The notes: generated from the letters alone by a model not told the origin. A stretch of DNA of 55,840 bases from Candidatus Woesearchaeota archaeon (GCA_023246445.1 JAHFIJ010000003.1:1-55840); one strand, 5' to 3'; positions 1 through 8,380 are shown, numbered from the stretch's first letter. Program-made: numbers and translations.

Positions 1-1
1 A

Positions 2-115
2 GGAGATGAAGATAAAATATATTACGACAAATGTGTAATAGTGCAGGGAAAAGATGAAGATGGAATGATAAGAAGTGCAGACAGATTAGTATTAAGCTTA
101 TTAGGGGTATATTAG
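2..115 (+). CDS. 3' end of an unidentified protein (partial)
   Basis: An open frame runs in from the window edge and stops at TAG 113-115, giving 37 residues. The tail is acidic, then hydrophobic (ends RLVLSLLGVY). The stop is 9 bases before the next ATG, so the two genes are probably cotranscribed. The family cannot be recognised from so short a piece. Confidence 0.6.
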   Translation, partial: GDEDKIYYDKCVIVQGKDEDGMIRSADRLVLSLLGVY

Positions 116-124
116 AAGGAAAAA

Positions 125-829
125 ATGACTAAAGCAAAGGTATTAATTGGCTGTCCTACATATGATGGAAAGGCTTATTGTTTGGATAGGTTTCTACAGT
201 CGGTTAAAGATTTTAATTTTAAGAATTTTGAGTTTGTATTAGTGGATAATTCTAAAACTGAGGACTATTTTAATTTATTGCAAAGAAAGGGCGTAAATGT
301 AATAAGGGGAAAGGATTTAGGACACCCTGTTAAAAATGTGATTGTTAACAGAAATATATTAAGAGATTATTTTTTAGAGAAGGATTTTGATTATTTCTTT
401 AGCCTGGAGCAGGATGTTATTGCACCTAAAGATGCTGTGGACAAATTGATAGATAATAAGAAGGATATTATAAGCGGGGTTTATTATACAGTATACAGAT
501 TTAAGGGGGAGCCGGGTATTAGGCCTTTATTATGGGCTTCTGTTGAGGGAAATACTGAAGCAGTAAGATTTATGAGCACTGAAGCGAAAAAACCAGGCTT
601 ATACAGGATTAAGGCGTGTGGTTTAGGGTGCTTAATGATAGCCAGAAAAGTGCTGGAGGATATTAAATTCAGATATGTAGAGAATTCTGGTGTTTTTGAT
701 GATATATGGTTTTGTCAGGATGCTGATAAGAAGAGATATGAGATATGGGCTGATACTTCAATACAATGTGATCATGATTTAGATATAAAGGTAAAGCCTG
801 CTGAGAAGCCCAAATATCTGCAATTTTAG
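125..829 (+). CDS. GT-A-like glycosyltransferase (small, soluble)
   Basis: This 234-residue protein has a GT-A (family 2-like) start: a beta strand with IGCPTYDGKAY, then a second strand ending in LVDNS. A candidate metal/nucleotide site follows at about residues 95-100 (SLEQDV), where a DxD would usually sit. A Cys-rich stretch (KACGLGCLMI) lies near residue 165. There is no signal peptide or membrane segment, so it is probably cytoplasmic. The start follows the stop of the preceding gene by 9 bases. The acceptor and donor cannot be told from sequence. The GT-A fold call is moderately safe; a role in surface glycosylation is inference. Confidence 0.65.
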   Translation: MTKAKVLIGCPTYDGKAYCLDRFLQSVKDFNFKNFEFVLVDNSKTEDYFNLLQRKGVNVIRGKDLGHPVKNVIVNRNILRDYFLEKDFDYFFSLEQDVIAPKDAVDKLIDNKKDIISGVYYTVYRFKGEPGIRPLLWASVEGNTEAVRFMSTEAKKPGLYRIKACGLGCLMIARKVLEDIKFRYVENSGVFDDIWFCQDADKKRYEIWADTSIQCDHDLDIKVKPAEKPKYLQF

Positions 830-903
830 ATTATAGAAATTTATTTAAAGCAGTTTTCATGAGATTTTAAGATGCCGTGGTCGCATAATCTGGTAGTGCG
901 CTA

Positions 904-932
904 ATTTCGATTTTAACAAATCGAGAGCGTAA
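904..932 (+). other. tRNA-Ser intron 1, in the anticodon stem (29/30)
   Basis: This 29-nt intron interrupts the 5' strand of the anticodon stem. A 9-bp intron helix (TTTCGATTT with AAATCGAGA, one G-U) is capped by TAAC. The central helix GCGC/GCGT has bulges TAA and AAG on opposite sides, the bulge-helix-bulge arrangement cut by archaeal splicing endonuclease. Cutting between bulge bases 2 and 3 restores CTAGC. The outer exon helix is weak, so the motif is of the relaxed kind. Confidence 0.8.
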
Positions 933-972
933 GCCTTGAGAGCTGGTGTCCGCAAGGACATACAGGTTCAAA

Positions 973-1027
973 AGAGTTTTCTTTAAAAAAGAAACCTTGT
1001 AAAGAAAGGTTGAAAGAACGCTGAAAG
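973..1027 (+). other. tRNA-Ser intron 2, in the T loop
   Basis: This 55-nt intron lies inside the T loop. The T stem ACAGG/CCTGT stacks directly on a central helix TTCA/TGAA, with 3-nt bulges AAA and AGT on opposite strands: a textbook bulge-helix-bulge. Cutting between bulge bases 2 and 3 yields T loop TTCAAAT, which matches consensus. Confidence 0.85.
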
Positions 1028-1073
1028 TCCTGTCCACGGCGCATTTATTTTCAGAAAGGATTACTATCAAAGT

Positions 1074-1790
1074 TTATTTAGTTTCTTTTTCTTTAACAAA
1101 ATTAGCTACATGCAGAAGAGTATCATGAACCCCCATATCAGACCATAAACCCTTTAATATAGTATGGTTTAATTTTCCTTCCTTAAGATAGAGGCTATTA
1201 ATATCAGTTATTTCATATTCTCCTCTTCCTGAAGGTTTTAATGTTTTAAATTTGTCTATATACGTATTATCGTAGAAATATAAACCTGTAACAGCGTAAT
1301 TTGATTTTGGTTCTTTGGGTTTTTCCTCTATTATAGATATTTTTCCATTTATAAAACCAGGACAGCCGAATCTTTGTGGATCTGGAACTTCTTTAAGGAA
1401 TATTATCGAACCAGAATTAAAATTTTTAGTATCTATGAAGTTAGAGATATTGTCTTCAAAATAATTATCTCCTAAGATAACAACAAAAGGTTCATTATTC
1501 AAAAAATCCGTTGTTAATGAAACTGCATGTGCAATACCTAAGGGCTCATCCTGGACAACATAAGTAAATCTTGCATTATACTTCTTTCCAGAACCTAGAA
1601 CATTTGCTATGTCACCAATATTATTACCCCCAGAAACAATAATAATATTTTTTATACCAATATCTAATAAAGTTTGCAATGGATATTCTATCATTAATTT
1701 TTTATAAACTAGTAAAAGATGTTTATTAGTAATTAAAGTGGCTGGCAATAATCTAGTCCCCATCCCCCCTGCTAAAATAACACCTCGCAT
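1074..1790 (-). CDS. Sugar-1-phosphate nucleotidyltransferase (RmlA-like)
   Basis: The N-terminus MRGVILAGGMGTRLLPAT is the nucleotide-binding loop of the NTP_transferase family; NKHLLLVYKKLMIEYPL and ILGDNYFED are the RmlA-type substrate and metal segments. The reaction would be NTP plus sugar-1-phosphate to NDP-sugar and pyrophosphate. At 238 residues it lacks the C-terminal part of bacterial RmlA (about 290), as do many archaeal short forms. It faces away from its neighbours and seems monocistronic. It would supply activated sugars for surface glycans. The exact sugar and nucleotide are not determined. Confidence 0.85.
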   Translation of the reverse strand: MRGVILAGGMGTRLLPATLITNKHLLLVYKKLMIEYPLQTLLDIGIKNIIIVSGGNNIGDIANVLGSGKKYNARFTYVVQDEPLGIAHAVSLTTDFLNNEPFVVILGDNYFEDNISNFIDTKNFNSGSIIFLKEVPDPQRFGCPGFINGKISIIEEKPKEPKSNYAVTGLYFYDNTYIDKFKTLKPSGRGEYEITDINSLYLKEGKLNHTILKGLWSDMGVHDTLLHVANFVKEKETK

Positions 1791-1945
1791 AAAAATAATT
1801 TTGCTTAAAATTGCTTTTAAAGGTTATTAATGATGAGTAGAGATTCTTAAAATATTTTAAAACTGTTGTTAGTAGGATTAAATAGTAGGTTATTCCATAT
1901 TAAAATTTCAGTACAGCACCAATTAAGTTATTAAAAACAGAAAGG

Positions 1946-1993
1946 TTTATAAATAAGTATATCTTATTATAAGAAAGTAAGAAACATGGGGGG
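1946..1993 (+). promoter_or_regulatory. Promoter and palindrome before the AbrB-like gene
   Basis: A TATA-like TTTATAAAT (1946-1954) is followed by the perfect palindrome TCTTAT-T-ATAAGA (1962-1974), near the expected transcription start. A G-run at 1988-1993 sits 7 bases before ATG 2001 and can act as ribosome-binding site. AbrB-type antitoxins usually repress their own operon, so the palindrome is a plausible operator. Confidence 0.5.
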
Positions 1994-2000
1994 AAATAAA

Positions 2001-2270
2001 ATGCATGTTGAAATGATAAAAATGTCCTCGAGGGGGCAGATAGTAATACCTCAAGATATCAGGGCGGAAATATGCGCTTCAGAAGGAACTATGTTCGCAG
2101 TAGTCAGTGGAAAAGACAGTATAGTTCTGAAGAAAGTTGAAATACCTTCTAAAGAAGATTTAATCTGCGAGCTTAAAGAAATAGCTAAAGAAGGAAAGAA
2201 AAGACTTGAAGCAAAAGGTATCAAAGAGACAGACATATCCGATATAGTAGAGAAGTCAAGAAAAAAATGA
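2001..2270 (+). CDS. AbrB/MazE-type DNA-binding antitoxin
   Basis: MSSRGQIVIPQDIRAEI is the swapped-hairpin AbrB/SpoVT core at the N-terminus; the remaining C-terminal half is charged and helical and would bind the toxin. I take ATG 2001 (protein MHVEMIKM..., 89 residues) because a G-run precedes it by 7 bases; ATG 1986 upstream would add five residues. The stop overlaps the start of the PIN gene (ATGA-type coupling), the usual antitoxin-toxin order. It should neutralise a PIN ribonuclease and repress the operon, but the partner is broken. Confidence 0.85.
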   Translation: MHVEMIKMSSRGQIVIPQDIRAEICASEGTMFAVVSGKDSIVLKKVEIPSKEDLICELKEIAKEGKKRLEAKGIKETDISDIVEKSRKK

Positions 2271-2515
2271 TAACAAAAGTTGTATTTGATACAAATGTGC
2301 TAATATCTGCTACTTTATGGAATAATAGTGCAGCTCAGAAATTTTTATTTAGATGCATAAAAGAAAATATTCAAATCTTCTCATCCCAAGAAATAATTGA
2401 AGAATACAAAAAGATTTTAGCAAGAGATTTTGATTATAAGGAGCAGGAAGTTGAAAGAATATCAATGCATAAAAATAGTTCGTCCTGAAGATCTTTGAGA
2501 GAGCAGTAGTTAAGA
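2267..2515 (+). pseudogene. PIN-domain toxin, frameshifted and truncated
   Basis: VVFDTNVLISATLW is the first acidic motif of PIN nucleases and SSQEIIEEYKKIL is the usual second helix. The frame ends after 73 residues, while PIN toxins of this kind have about 130. Around 2471-2475 a run of five A shifts the frame: dropping one A continues the protein as KIVRPEDL, a segment expected in the family, before another stop at about 2494. The later acidic residues are absent, so the nuclease should be dead, leaving the antitoxin as an orphan repressor. Confidence 0.75.
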
Positions 2516-2606
2516 TTCTATTTTGACATTACAAATTTTAAACAAAATTATTAATTTTTGCTAGTTAGAAGGAGAAAAAGTTATTACTTATTATCTACTG
2601 TCAAAC

Positions 2607-2912
2607 TCAGGCAGAAGCCAATAAATGTTCCAGCATATTTGATTGGACAACTGATTTTGAAGCATCGAAAGAGACTACTGCCCCATTAGAATCTTGTAAA
2701 GATAATAATTGAACAGTTGTCAAACCATTATCTGGATTGCTCAAATAATCATCAGCAAATTCTCTTGCCCTGTTCATTGCTTCTTGGTGGGCAACTTGAG
2801 GACTATCTGCTAAAAGAGTTTCGGTCCTTTCCACATTACCAGGATATTTAACTCCATAACCTGGAGAAACTCCACAATCAATTCTGAAAGTTGCTCGATA
2901 TTCCATTTTCAA
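2607..2912 (-). CDS. Hypothetical protein, 101 residues
   Basis: I do not recognise a family. The N-terminal third is beta-like (YRATFRIDCGVSPGYGV) with one Cys, followed by a helix (SPQVAHQEAMNRAREFADDY) and a second mixed segment. There is no signal peptide or membrane segment. Codon use looks like the neighbours. It sits alone between the TA pair and the S-layer gene. Confidence 0.55.
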   Translation of the reverse strand: MKMEYRATFRIDCGVSPGYGVKYPGNVERTETLLADSPQVAHQEAMNRAREFADDYLSNPDNGLTTVQLLSLQDSNGAVVSFDASKSVVQSNMLEHLLASA

Positions 2913-3021
2913 AATAAGAAAATGTGCTAGAATTTAAAAAGATTGTTGTGCTGGAGTTGAAAGTACGCCACTAAAATTAGAAACTGAAATTTACCACAGT
3001 ATTCAGAAATATTAAGAAAAA

Positions 3022-3061
3022 ATTAAATAAAAAAGAAAAAAAAGAAAGGCTTAATGCCTTT
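3022..3061 (-). terminator. Terminator of the S-layer gene
   Basis: On the minus strand AAAGGC-ATTAA-GCCTTT (3061-3045) forms a 6-bp hairpin, followed at once by a T-rich run reaching 3022. The hairpin overlaps the stop codon. Stem plus T-run is typical for strongly expressed genes. Confidence 0.75.
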
Positions 3062-5846
3062 ATTCTACACTTGAGACTTCTTCAGTTGTTCCTTTAACAA
3101 CTACTTCTGTCTTTCCAGCTAATTTTGACTTGTATTGTTTAGCGTTTGCTAATACTACTGCAGCTCTCTTTGTGTCGTCTGCACCTGTACCGGCTACAAG
3201 TACTGCTACTTTATTTCCATTTTCAGCTAGCTTGATAATTCCTTCACCTGGCTTTAAGCTCCAACCAGAGCATGTTAAGCCAAATACGTCAGGAACTACT
3301 GAGTTAGCACATGGACCCCCAACAACAATTAAGTTATTGGCTTTTGCAACACCTGATACTTCACTAGCTGTCTTTGTCGAAGGAGTAATATCCTGTACTG
3401 TACAAGATGTTCCTGTTGATGTTGAAGAAACTGCAACAGAACCCATTGTAACATATACTTGAGCTCCTCTTTCAGCTAATGGGTACTCTACCAACAATGT
3501 CTCAGCTTCTGTTGTACCTGATGGCTCATACAAGTCGATTTTTGCACCATAATCAGTCATAGCTAAATGATGGTCTTCATCGTCATCTGGTTCATTAAGC
3601 ACAAGTCTTTGCGTAACTCTTTTAGCAAAATCTTGAATAATACCTGTAGCTGAAGTTCCATTATCTACATAATAGACATCGGCTTTTGGTATACCTAATT
3701 CATTATTGGTTCTGGTTACAATACTAAATACCAAGATTTCATCCCCACCATTATTTAGAGGGCCGTTCTCATCAAATTCAGAGTTTACTGTAACCAATGT
3801 AAGGTTATTAGTTCCTGTATGGTTACTGATTGTTAAACCCCCTTGGATTTGAGCATTTGTTCCTCTCGCTGCTCTTGGATCCACACCGTGCGATTGTGTG
3901 TGATTACCTAAGTCTAATACAGCCCCGCCTCTTACTGTTACTTTAACTTCTTGCAAATTAGAAGTAGCAAGAGGGAAACCCCCAGTTGCTTGGCTAGAAA
4001 ATTCTGTACCTGATGTAAGAATACTTACACTAGCAGAAGTACCAATTGTACCATCACCATTCTGGTCTACAGCTAAAGCATAGTTTGTAGAGGCATTGTT
4101 GTTGATATATGCCTGATAGGTATTCCCCCCAAATAATAGGTTTGCCTTACCAATTGTTACAGTTGAATTGCCTATGCCTGATGTTGAGTAGGTAAACTCT
4201 CTTGTTCCTGTTGCTAAGTCATCTACTGTTACCTGGTTATTTGATGTGTCAATAGATGTATAACGGACAACATGGGAAACAGCGGTTTCATCTGTTGCAT
4301 TTGCAGCATCTTGCTTAGATAATACAAAGTAGTCATTTGTTTCAATATTGAAGAAAAGATTACTTGCATTAACGCTAGCGCTTGTATTTATGTAACCTTC
4401 ACTAAACACAAGATCATCGTCATCGTCACCAAACTTGAAGATTCCACCTTGATTGGTTATATAAGGCACTCTGTATAGTTGACCTATTTGGTTTGTGAAT
4501 TCTAATGTATAGGCATCGTCACCCTTAGGATCTAATTTAATTACAGAAACACCTGTGTCATCCAGACCTTCATACCTTACGTCCCAGTTTTGACCTAGTA
4601 GTCCTTGAGGTTCATCTAAGAACTCACGAACACCATGTCCTGGCGGAACATAGATATTTGTTAAACCTGGCAAAGAGTCAGCAACAAGCCTGTATTTGAT
4701 ACTAGTTATTTCAGCTTCTGTTGAAGATAACTCAGTTAGATCAATTTCAACCCATGCATCTTCTAATGGTTCATTATCAATTTTAACTCTACTTTCGAAG
4801 TTAGAGTCTATATATTCCTTATCTTCTATTTCAAGCTTATTAGCTCCAATATAGAATTCTACAATGTCGCCGCCACCAGCTTCTCCAGCCTCATTTGAAA
4901 TTACTTCTGAAACACCTAAAAGTGTTCCGTCACTTAATGTAGCAACCTCTCCATCATCAAGTTCTTTGGTTTGTTCACCATTAACCTTGAAGACAACTGT
5001 TTCTGGTGATTGGTCTGTGATAACTACTACCTGGACATCATAGGTCTTTCCTTTTATTGTGTAGGATTTCTTTTCTCCTTCTTCCAAGACATCATAAACT
5101 GCTCCACCTAACAATACTAGTTTAACTTCGTTGTTAGTTGTATCAATCTTTGTGTCTACAAATACATAGGTTTGCCCTAAAATTACTAGGCTTTCATCAT
5201 CCATGTCTGCTAATTTAGAAGATGAGATTGTAGATTCTAGACCTTCTTCAAATTGTAATTCATATTCAAAGAATGCGTCTGTGGCATTTGTTCCACCAAC
5301 CTGGAAAACCAAAAAGTCTCCAACTTTCTCTACTGGCTCATCATTTTCAGTAAAGTTTACTAGTGGTGGATTTGAAATTGATAAAGTGGAGGAGTTAAAC
5401 CTTAAATATTGATTATATTCTGTTCTTCCTTCATTTGTTGTTACTGAGCCACCTCTTAAACCATCTAAATCAAATTCACTTAGTGTTTCTCTTACATCTC
5501 CAATACCCTCTTTTAATTCTAATAGGTCTGAATTTGTAGATATGGCTGCTGCATCGCCTACAACATTAACGGTTCCTTTACCACCGGCGGTACAAACCTT
5601 ACTTTCAAATTGCAGGTTTGCTGCGATGTCTAAAGCACCAAATGTGTCTGGCCCTTTTGCCTCATCACCTAAAACAAAAACATTTGATGGATCATATACT
5701 CCGCCTTTTACAAAAGGGGATGGATACTCTCCAAGATCTAATGCTAGTGCACTAGTCATTGTAGCTCCAAGCATAGTCACTGCTGTGCTTATTGCCAATA
5801 CTTTCTTCATAGCTTTTTTAGCTTTTAATACGAATGTTTCTTGCAT
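3060..5846 (-). CDS. S-layer protein
   Basis: The 928-residue precursor begins with a basic patch and hydrophobic core (KKAMKKVLAISTAVTMLGA) ending near SALA, a secretory signal peptide. The mature part is acidic and rich in Thr, Ser, Asn and Gly beta segments. The C-terminus holds a block like archaeal S-layer C-terminal domains (NNLIVVGGPCANSVVPDVFG, about residues 840-860, then a GEGIIKL-type motif). ATG 5846 is supported by GGAGGTG seven bases upstream. Only three Cys are obvious in the mature protein (one near 80, two near 815-860). It should form the paracrystalline cell coat. The long leader and terminator suggest high expression. Confidence 0.9.
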   Translation of the reverse strand: MQETFVLKAKKAMKKVLAISTAVTMLGATMTSALALDLGEYPSPFVKGGVYDPSNVFVLGDEAKGPDTFGALDIAANLQFESKVCTAGGKGTVNVVGDAAAISTNSDLLELKEGIGDVRETLSEFDLDGLRGGSVTTNEGRTEYNQYLRFNSSTLSISNPPLVNFTENDEPVEKVGDFLVFQVGGTNATDAFFEYELQFEEGLESTISSSKLADMDDESLVILGQTYVFVDTKIDTTNNEVKLVLLGGAVYDVLEEGEKKSYTIKGKTYDVQVVVITDQSPETVVFKVNGEQTKELDDGEVATLSDGTLLGVSEVISNEAGEAGGGDIVEFYIGANKLEIEDKEYIDSNFESRVKIDNEPLEDAWVEIDLTELSSTEAEITSIKYRLVADSLPGLTNIYVPPGHGVREFLDEPQGLLGQNWDVRYEGLDDTGVSVIKLDPKGDDAYTLEFTNQIGQLYRVPYITNQGGIFKFGDDDDDLVFSEGYINTSASVNASNLFFNIETNDYFVLSKQDAANATDETAVSHVVRYTSIDTSNNQVTVDDLATGTREFTYSTSGIGNSTVTIGKANLLFGGNTYQAYINNNASTNYALAVDQNGDGTIGTSASVSILTSGTEFSSQATGGFPLATSNLQEVKVTVRGGAVLDLGNHTQSHGVDPRAARGTNAQIQGGLTISNHTGTNNLTLVTVNSEFDENGPLNNGGDEILVFSIVTRTNNELGIPKADVYYVDNGTSATGIIQDFAKRVTQRLVLNEPDDDEDHHLAMTDYGAKIDLYEPSGTTEAETLLVEYPLAERGAQVYVTMGSVAVSSTSTGTSCTVQDITPSTKTASEVSGVAKANNLIVVGGPCANSVVPDVFGLTCSGWSLKPGEGIIKLAENGNKVAVLVAGTGADDTKRAAVVLANAKQYKSKLAGKTEVVVKGTTEEVSSVE

Positions 5847-5970
5847 ATCGAAACACCTCCGTTTGAATTTTTGCTGAATATCAGCGTATTATCTACCTCT
5901 TTTTGAAGCATTTATTTTATGCTACTTGATAGACTTGCTAATATTGTAAGAGATGCGTTTATAAATATTT
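5847..5970 (-). promoter_or_regulatory. S-layer promoter and long 5' leader
   Basis: On the minus strand AATATTTATAAACGC (about 5970-5956) is a TATA box. Transcription should start near 5935, leaving a leader of about 85-90 nt. Just upstream of the start the leader contains the hairpin GCTGA-ATA-TCAGC (5872-5884 region) and the Shine-Dalgarno GGAGGTG. Confidence 0.6.
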
Positions 5971-6150
5971 TGGTAATAAAATAGATAGTATAATTTGAAA
6001 ATGTGTTTAAAACGTAGTTATAAGGCTTATAGACTAAATTTTTTAAAAAAAAGTGCGTATAAATATGTTTGTTAATCAAAAGTCTGTATGATAGGTTCAG
6101 TAAAGCAAATAATCCTGGGTTTATTTGAGATTTAATTAAAGTTTTCATTT

Positions 6151-6774
6151 TTATTGATTGCATAGGGCTAATTTGAGAGAGATTCCTGAGATTTGAGTTT
6201 GAATATTCCTGGAACTTGTAATTATATCGCCTTTGCATTCTCCGAACTCCAAAACATCTTTATTTTCTTCTTTAATTGAGATTTTAAATGTTTCTTTTGG
6301 CTTTAATAGTAATTTTAACATTTTTTCTGTTTCTTCCCTGACTAATTCGCAGGCGTTTTTATTACATGCGTTTAGCGATTGAGAGCATAATTTAACTGCT
6401 TCTTCCAGGTTAATTTCCGTGCAAAGCGTAACTTTAGAGATTATGTTTAACATTGAAGTAGATTTAGAGACATCCTTTACAGTAGGCAAAGAAGGGTTTT
6501 TATAGGATAATGTAACAAAGGTTAAGACCCCAAAGACAAGTAAGATTATTATGATAAGAAGACCTATTATCTCCTGTTGAGCAACCTTTCTTTTAGGAAA
6601 AGAAACGTTGGCGAAAGAAAACGGTGTTTGAATCTTTCTTTTAGGAAAAGAAACGTTGGCGAAAGAAAACGGTGTTTGAATCTTTCTTTTAGGAAAAGAA
6701 ACGTTGGCGAAAGAAAACTGTGTTTGAATCTTTCTTTTAGGAAAATTTAAAGGATTTTGAATTGTTTTCTTCAT
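6151..6774 (-). CDS. Prepilin-like membrane protein with tandem N-terminal repeats
   Basis: This 207-residue protein carries three 16-residue repeats (FPKRKIQTPFSFANVS, residues about 11-58), then FPKRKVAQQE and a hydrophobic helix (GLLIIIILLVFGVLTFVT, about 70-88). Basic residues followed by AQ and a hydrophobic helix form a class III signal peptide, cleaved by prepilin peptidases of the PibD/EppA type. The outer domain has six or seven Cys (CTEINLEEAVKLC, CNKNAC, GECKGD), so disulfides are likely. ATG abuts the stop of the upstream gene. It is the last gene of a four-gene operon. No named family recognised. Confidence 0.7.
   Translation of the reverse strand: MKKTIQNPLNFPKRKIQTQFSFANVSFPKRKIQTPFSFANVSFPKRKIQTPFSFANVSFPKRKVAQQEIIGLLIIIILLVFGVLTFVTLSYKNPSLPTVKDVSKSTSMLNIISKVTLCTEINLEEAVKLCSQSLNACNKNACELVREETEKMLKLLLKPKETFKISIKEENKDVLEFGECKGDIITSSRNIQTQISGISLKLALCNQ
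6586..6745 (-). repeat. 48-bp tandem repeat, three copies plus a partial fourth
   Basis: Units lie at 6586-6633, 6634-6681 and 6682-6729, with a partial one at 6730-6745. The first two are identical and the third differs by one base. The unit is a multiple of three, so each adds 16 residues containing a PKRK motif to the prepilin-like protein. Confidence 0.95.
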
Positions 6775-7368
6775 TTAATCTACCTCCATTATTAATGAGC
6801 CTAGAGCATAAATATTTTTATTTGGGTAATATAATAGAACAGGATTTGAGATTATTGATCTTCTTTCTTTTAGATTTAAATCTTTTATTGTGAAATATAG
6901 GCAATTATCCGGGAAATCTGGTGAATTAAAATCTTGTAAGACACATTCTTTTGTAGATGTTTTTATTGGATATAATTGTTTAACCGTAATTCTTGCTTTT
7001 GGCAAAGTAACTGATTTTGATAATTCTGAACTCTTGAATAAAAGCAGTTTAGTAGCATCCAGGCAGATTTCTTTAGAGGCTCTGAAGCTACACTGAAATT
7101 CGGGCATATTTGGAATTGAAACTAGGTAAACCCCTAATCTTTCATTTATCAAATTTTGTGTTGAGGATTTAATGTCTGAGAATTGAAACTGATAATAATA
7201 GTAGATGCCAACTGACAATATAATTAAAAATACAAAGAGGACTGCTATTAATTCCATTGATTGAGTTTGAGCAACCTTTCTTTTTAGAAAAGAAAAGTTT
7301 GAAGAGCTGTGTTGAGCTTTATTATTCAATCCTTTATACCGAATAGAGCCTTTAGTAGAGAGAAACAC
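6775..7368 (-). CDS. Prepilin-like membrane protein (197 aa)
   Basis: A class III signal peptide is visible: FSFLKRKVAQTQSMELIAVL followed by a hydrophobic helix to about residue 60. A polar outer domain of about 135 residues with four or five Cys (FQCSFRASKEICLD, KECVLQ, NCLYF) follows. The N-terminal FSFLKRKVAQ closely matches the FPKRKVAQ of the next gene, so the two are probably diverged duplicates. Its start overlaps the preceding gene by 17 bases and its stop touches the next ATG: a tight operon. Confidence 0.7.
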   Translation of the reverse strand: MFLSTKGSIRYKGLNNKAQHSSSNFSFLKRKVAQTQSMELIAVLFVFLIILSVGIYYYYQFQFSDIKSSTQNLINERLGVYLVSIPNMPEFQCSFRASKEICLDATKLLLFKSSELSKSVTLPKARITVKQLYPIKTSTKECVLQDFNSPDFPDNCLYFTIKDLNLKERRSIISNPVLLYYPNKNIYALGSLIMEVD

Positions 7369-8344
7369 AGTTACCTCCTGCTAACATGTTGTTTACCTGT
7401 TCCAGAGAATTATAAAATAATCTTAATGATTCTAATGTGGAAGTATCTAATGCATTTAATATTGAAGATGCCTGAGGATAAGGGCAAGAGGCAAAAGAAG
7501 AGAGTAATAAACTGGCTTTCTGATTGTAAAGCTTTGATAATAGTTTTAATTTTTTTAATAATAATTCCTTAGAGCATTCATAAGTCTCCTGTGATTCTGA
7601 GAATATAGCTGCATATAATAATGGCAAAGAGAAGAAATTTGAATCTTTTGATGAGGTTTTTGAGATAAACTTTAAGCTGCCCTGACCATCCTGATAATCT
7701 ACTGATAATATGTCTAAATCGGGGAGCTTTTGTGATATTTTTGTTATATCCTGCTGGGAGAGTTTTGTAAATAAAACTAATCTGGTTATCTGCTGTTTTG
7801 CAAGATCATTAAGGTTAGACAGTAAATTTTGCCTGGATATCAACTGAAAATTAAATATTGATGGCAATTTAACACGGATATCACTTTTAAATGATTCAAC
7901 TAAATTCTTAGTGCTATCATCAAATACAAACAAGTATCTTTTGGAATTTTCTGAAATAATAAATATATTTGTTATTTTAAATGGGAATAAAACGGATTTT
8001 GAGTAGACTGCCAACTGCTTTGAGTTAAGTTTCTTTGGCGAGAAAACTATGGAATTTAATTTTGCAGGCTTGGAATTTTCAACTACTAAATTGCCGCAGG
8101 ATATTTCATAATTCATTTTTAACGGGTTTTTAGTCATTTCCTGGTTATAGATATCTTCTGCTGCAGACAATAATAACAATGTTTCATCAAAATAAAATGC
8201 TGCTTCCTGCGAGGATTTTGATTTTTCAATTTTAAGATGGCCTTGTGCAAACCATAATATAAAGATTAATATTAAAGATCCTGCTATTATGGCAAATAGA
8301 TAAGTAAATGGCTGTGAAACATCACCTTTTTTGTTTAATAACAT
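7352..8344 (-). CDS. Prepilin-like membrane protein with large outer domain (330 aa)
   Basis: MLLNKKGDVSQPFTYLFAII is a class III-like N-terminus (basic KKGD before a helix running to about residue 32). The remaining 300 residues are outside the membrane: beta-rich in the middle, helical with spaced Cys at the end (CSKELLLKKL, SFASCPYP, GGNCVSLY). There is one membrane helix, so it is a bitopic surface protein or minor-pilin-like subunit. Family not recognised. It lies between two other proteins with the same N-terminal plan. Confidence 0.65.
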   Translation of the reverse strand: MLLNKKGDVSQPFTYLFAIIAGSLILIFILWFAQGHLKIEKSKSSQEAAFYFDETLLLLSAAEDIYNQEMTKNPLKMNYEISCGNLVVENSKPAKLNSIVFSPKKLNSKQLAVYSKSVLFPFKITNIFIISENSKRYLFVFDDSTKNLVESFKSDIRVKLPSIFNFQLISRQNLLSNLNDLAKQQITRLVLFTKLSQQDITKISQKLPDLDILSVDYQDGQGSLKFISKTSSKDSNFFSLPLLYAAIFSESQETYECSKELLLKKLKLLSKLYNQKASLLLSSFASCPYPQASSILNALDTSTLESLRLFYNSLEQVNNMLAGGNCVSLY

Positions 8345-8380
8345 TTTACCTCTCCTTTAGAATATAAGAAAATTGTGTTT

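Larger units (their letters stand above)
874..1041 (+). tRNA. tRNA-Ser(UGA) with two introns
   Basis: The acceptor stem is GCCGTGG (874-880) with CCACGGC (1034-1040), and the discriminator base is G1041, as expected for serine. The D arm is 883-899 (GCAT/GTGC). Removing 904-932 and 973-1027 gives anticodon stem CTAGC/GCTGG, loop CTTGAGA with anticodon TGA at 937-939, a long class II variable arm (TGTCC-GCAA-GGACA, about 947-960), T stem ACAGG/CCTGT and T loop TTCAAAT. All stems pair after removal and not before. The CCA end is not encoded. Assignment to serine rests on the anticodon, the long variable arm and G73. Confidence 0.88.

Noticed and set aside
867-1070. Minus-strand 67-residue frame
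   Set aside because: It covers the tRNA-Ser gene and its introns; not a protein gene.
3130-5877. Several plus-strand frames inside the S-layer gene
   Set aside because: Antisense shadows of a long, well-supported gene.
5912-6238. 108-residue minus-strand frame overlapping the 207-residue gene
   Set aside because: Lies in the S-layer promoter/leader and in another frame of the prepilin-like gene; Lys/Asn/Tyr-rich AT-driven composition with no family features.
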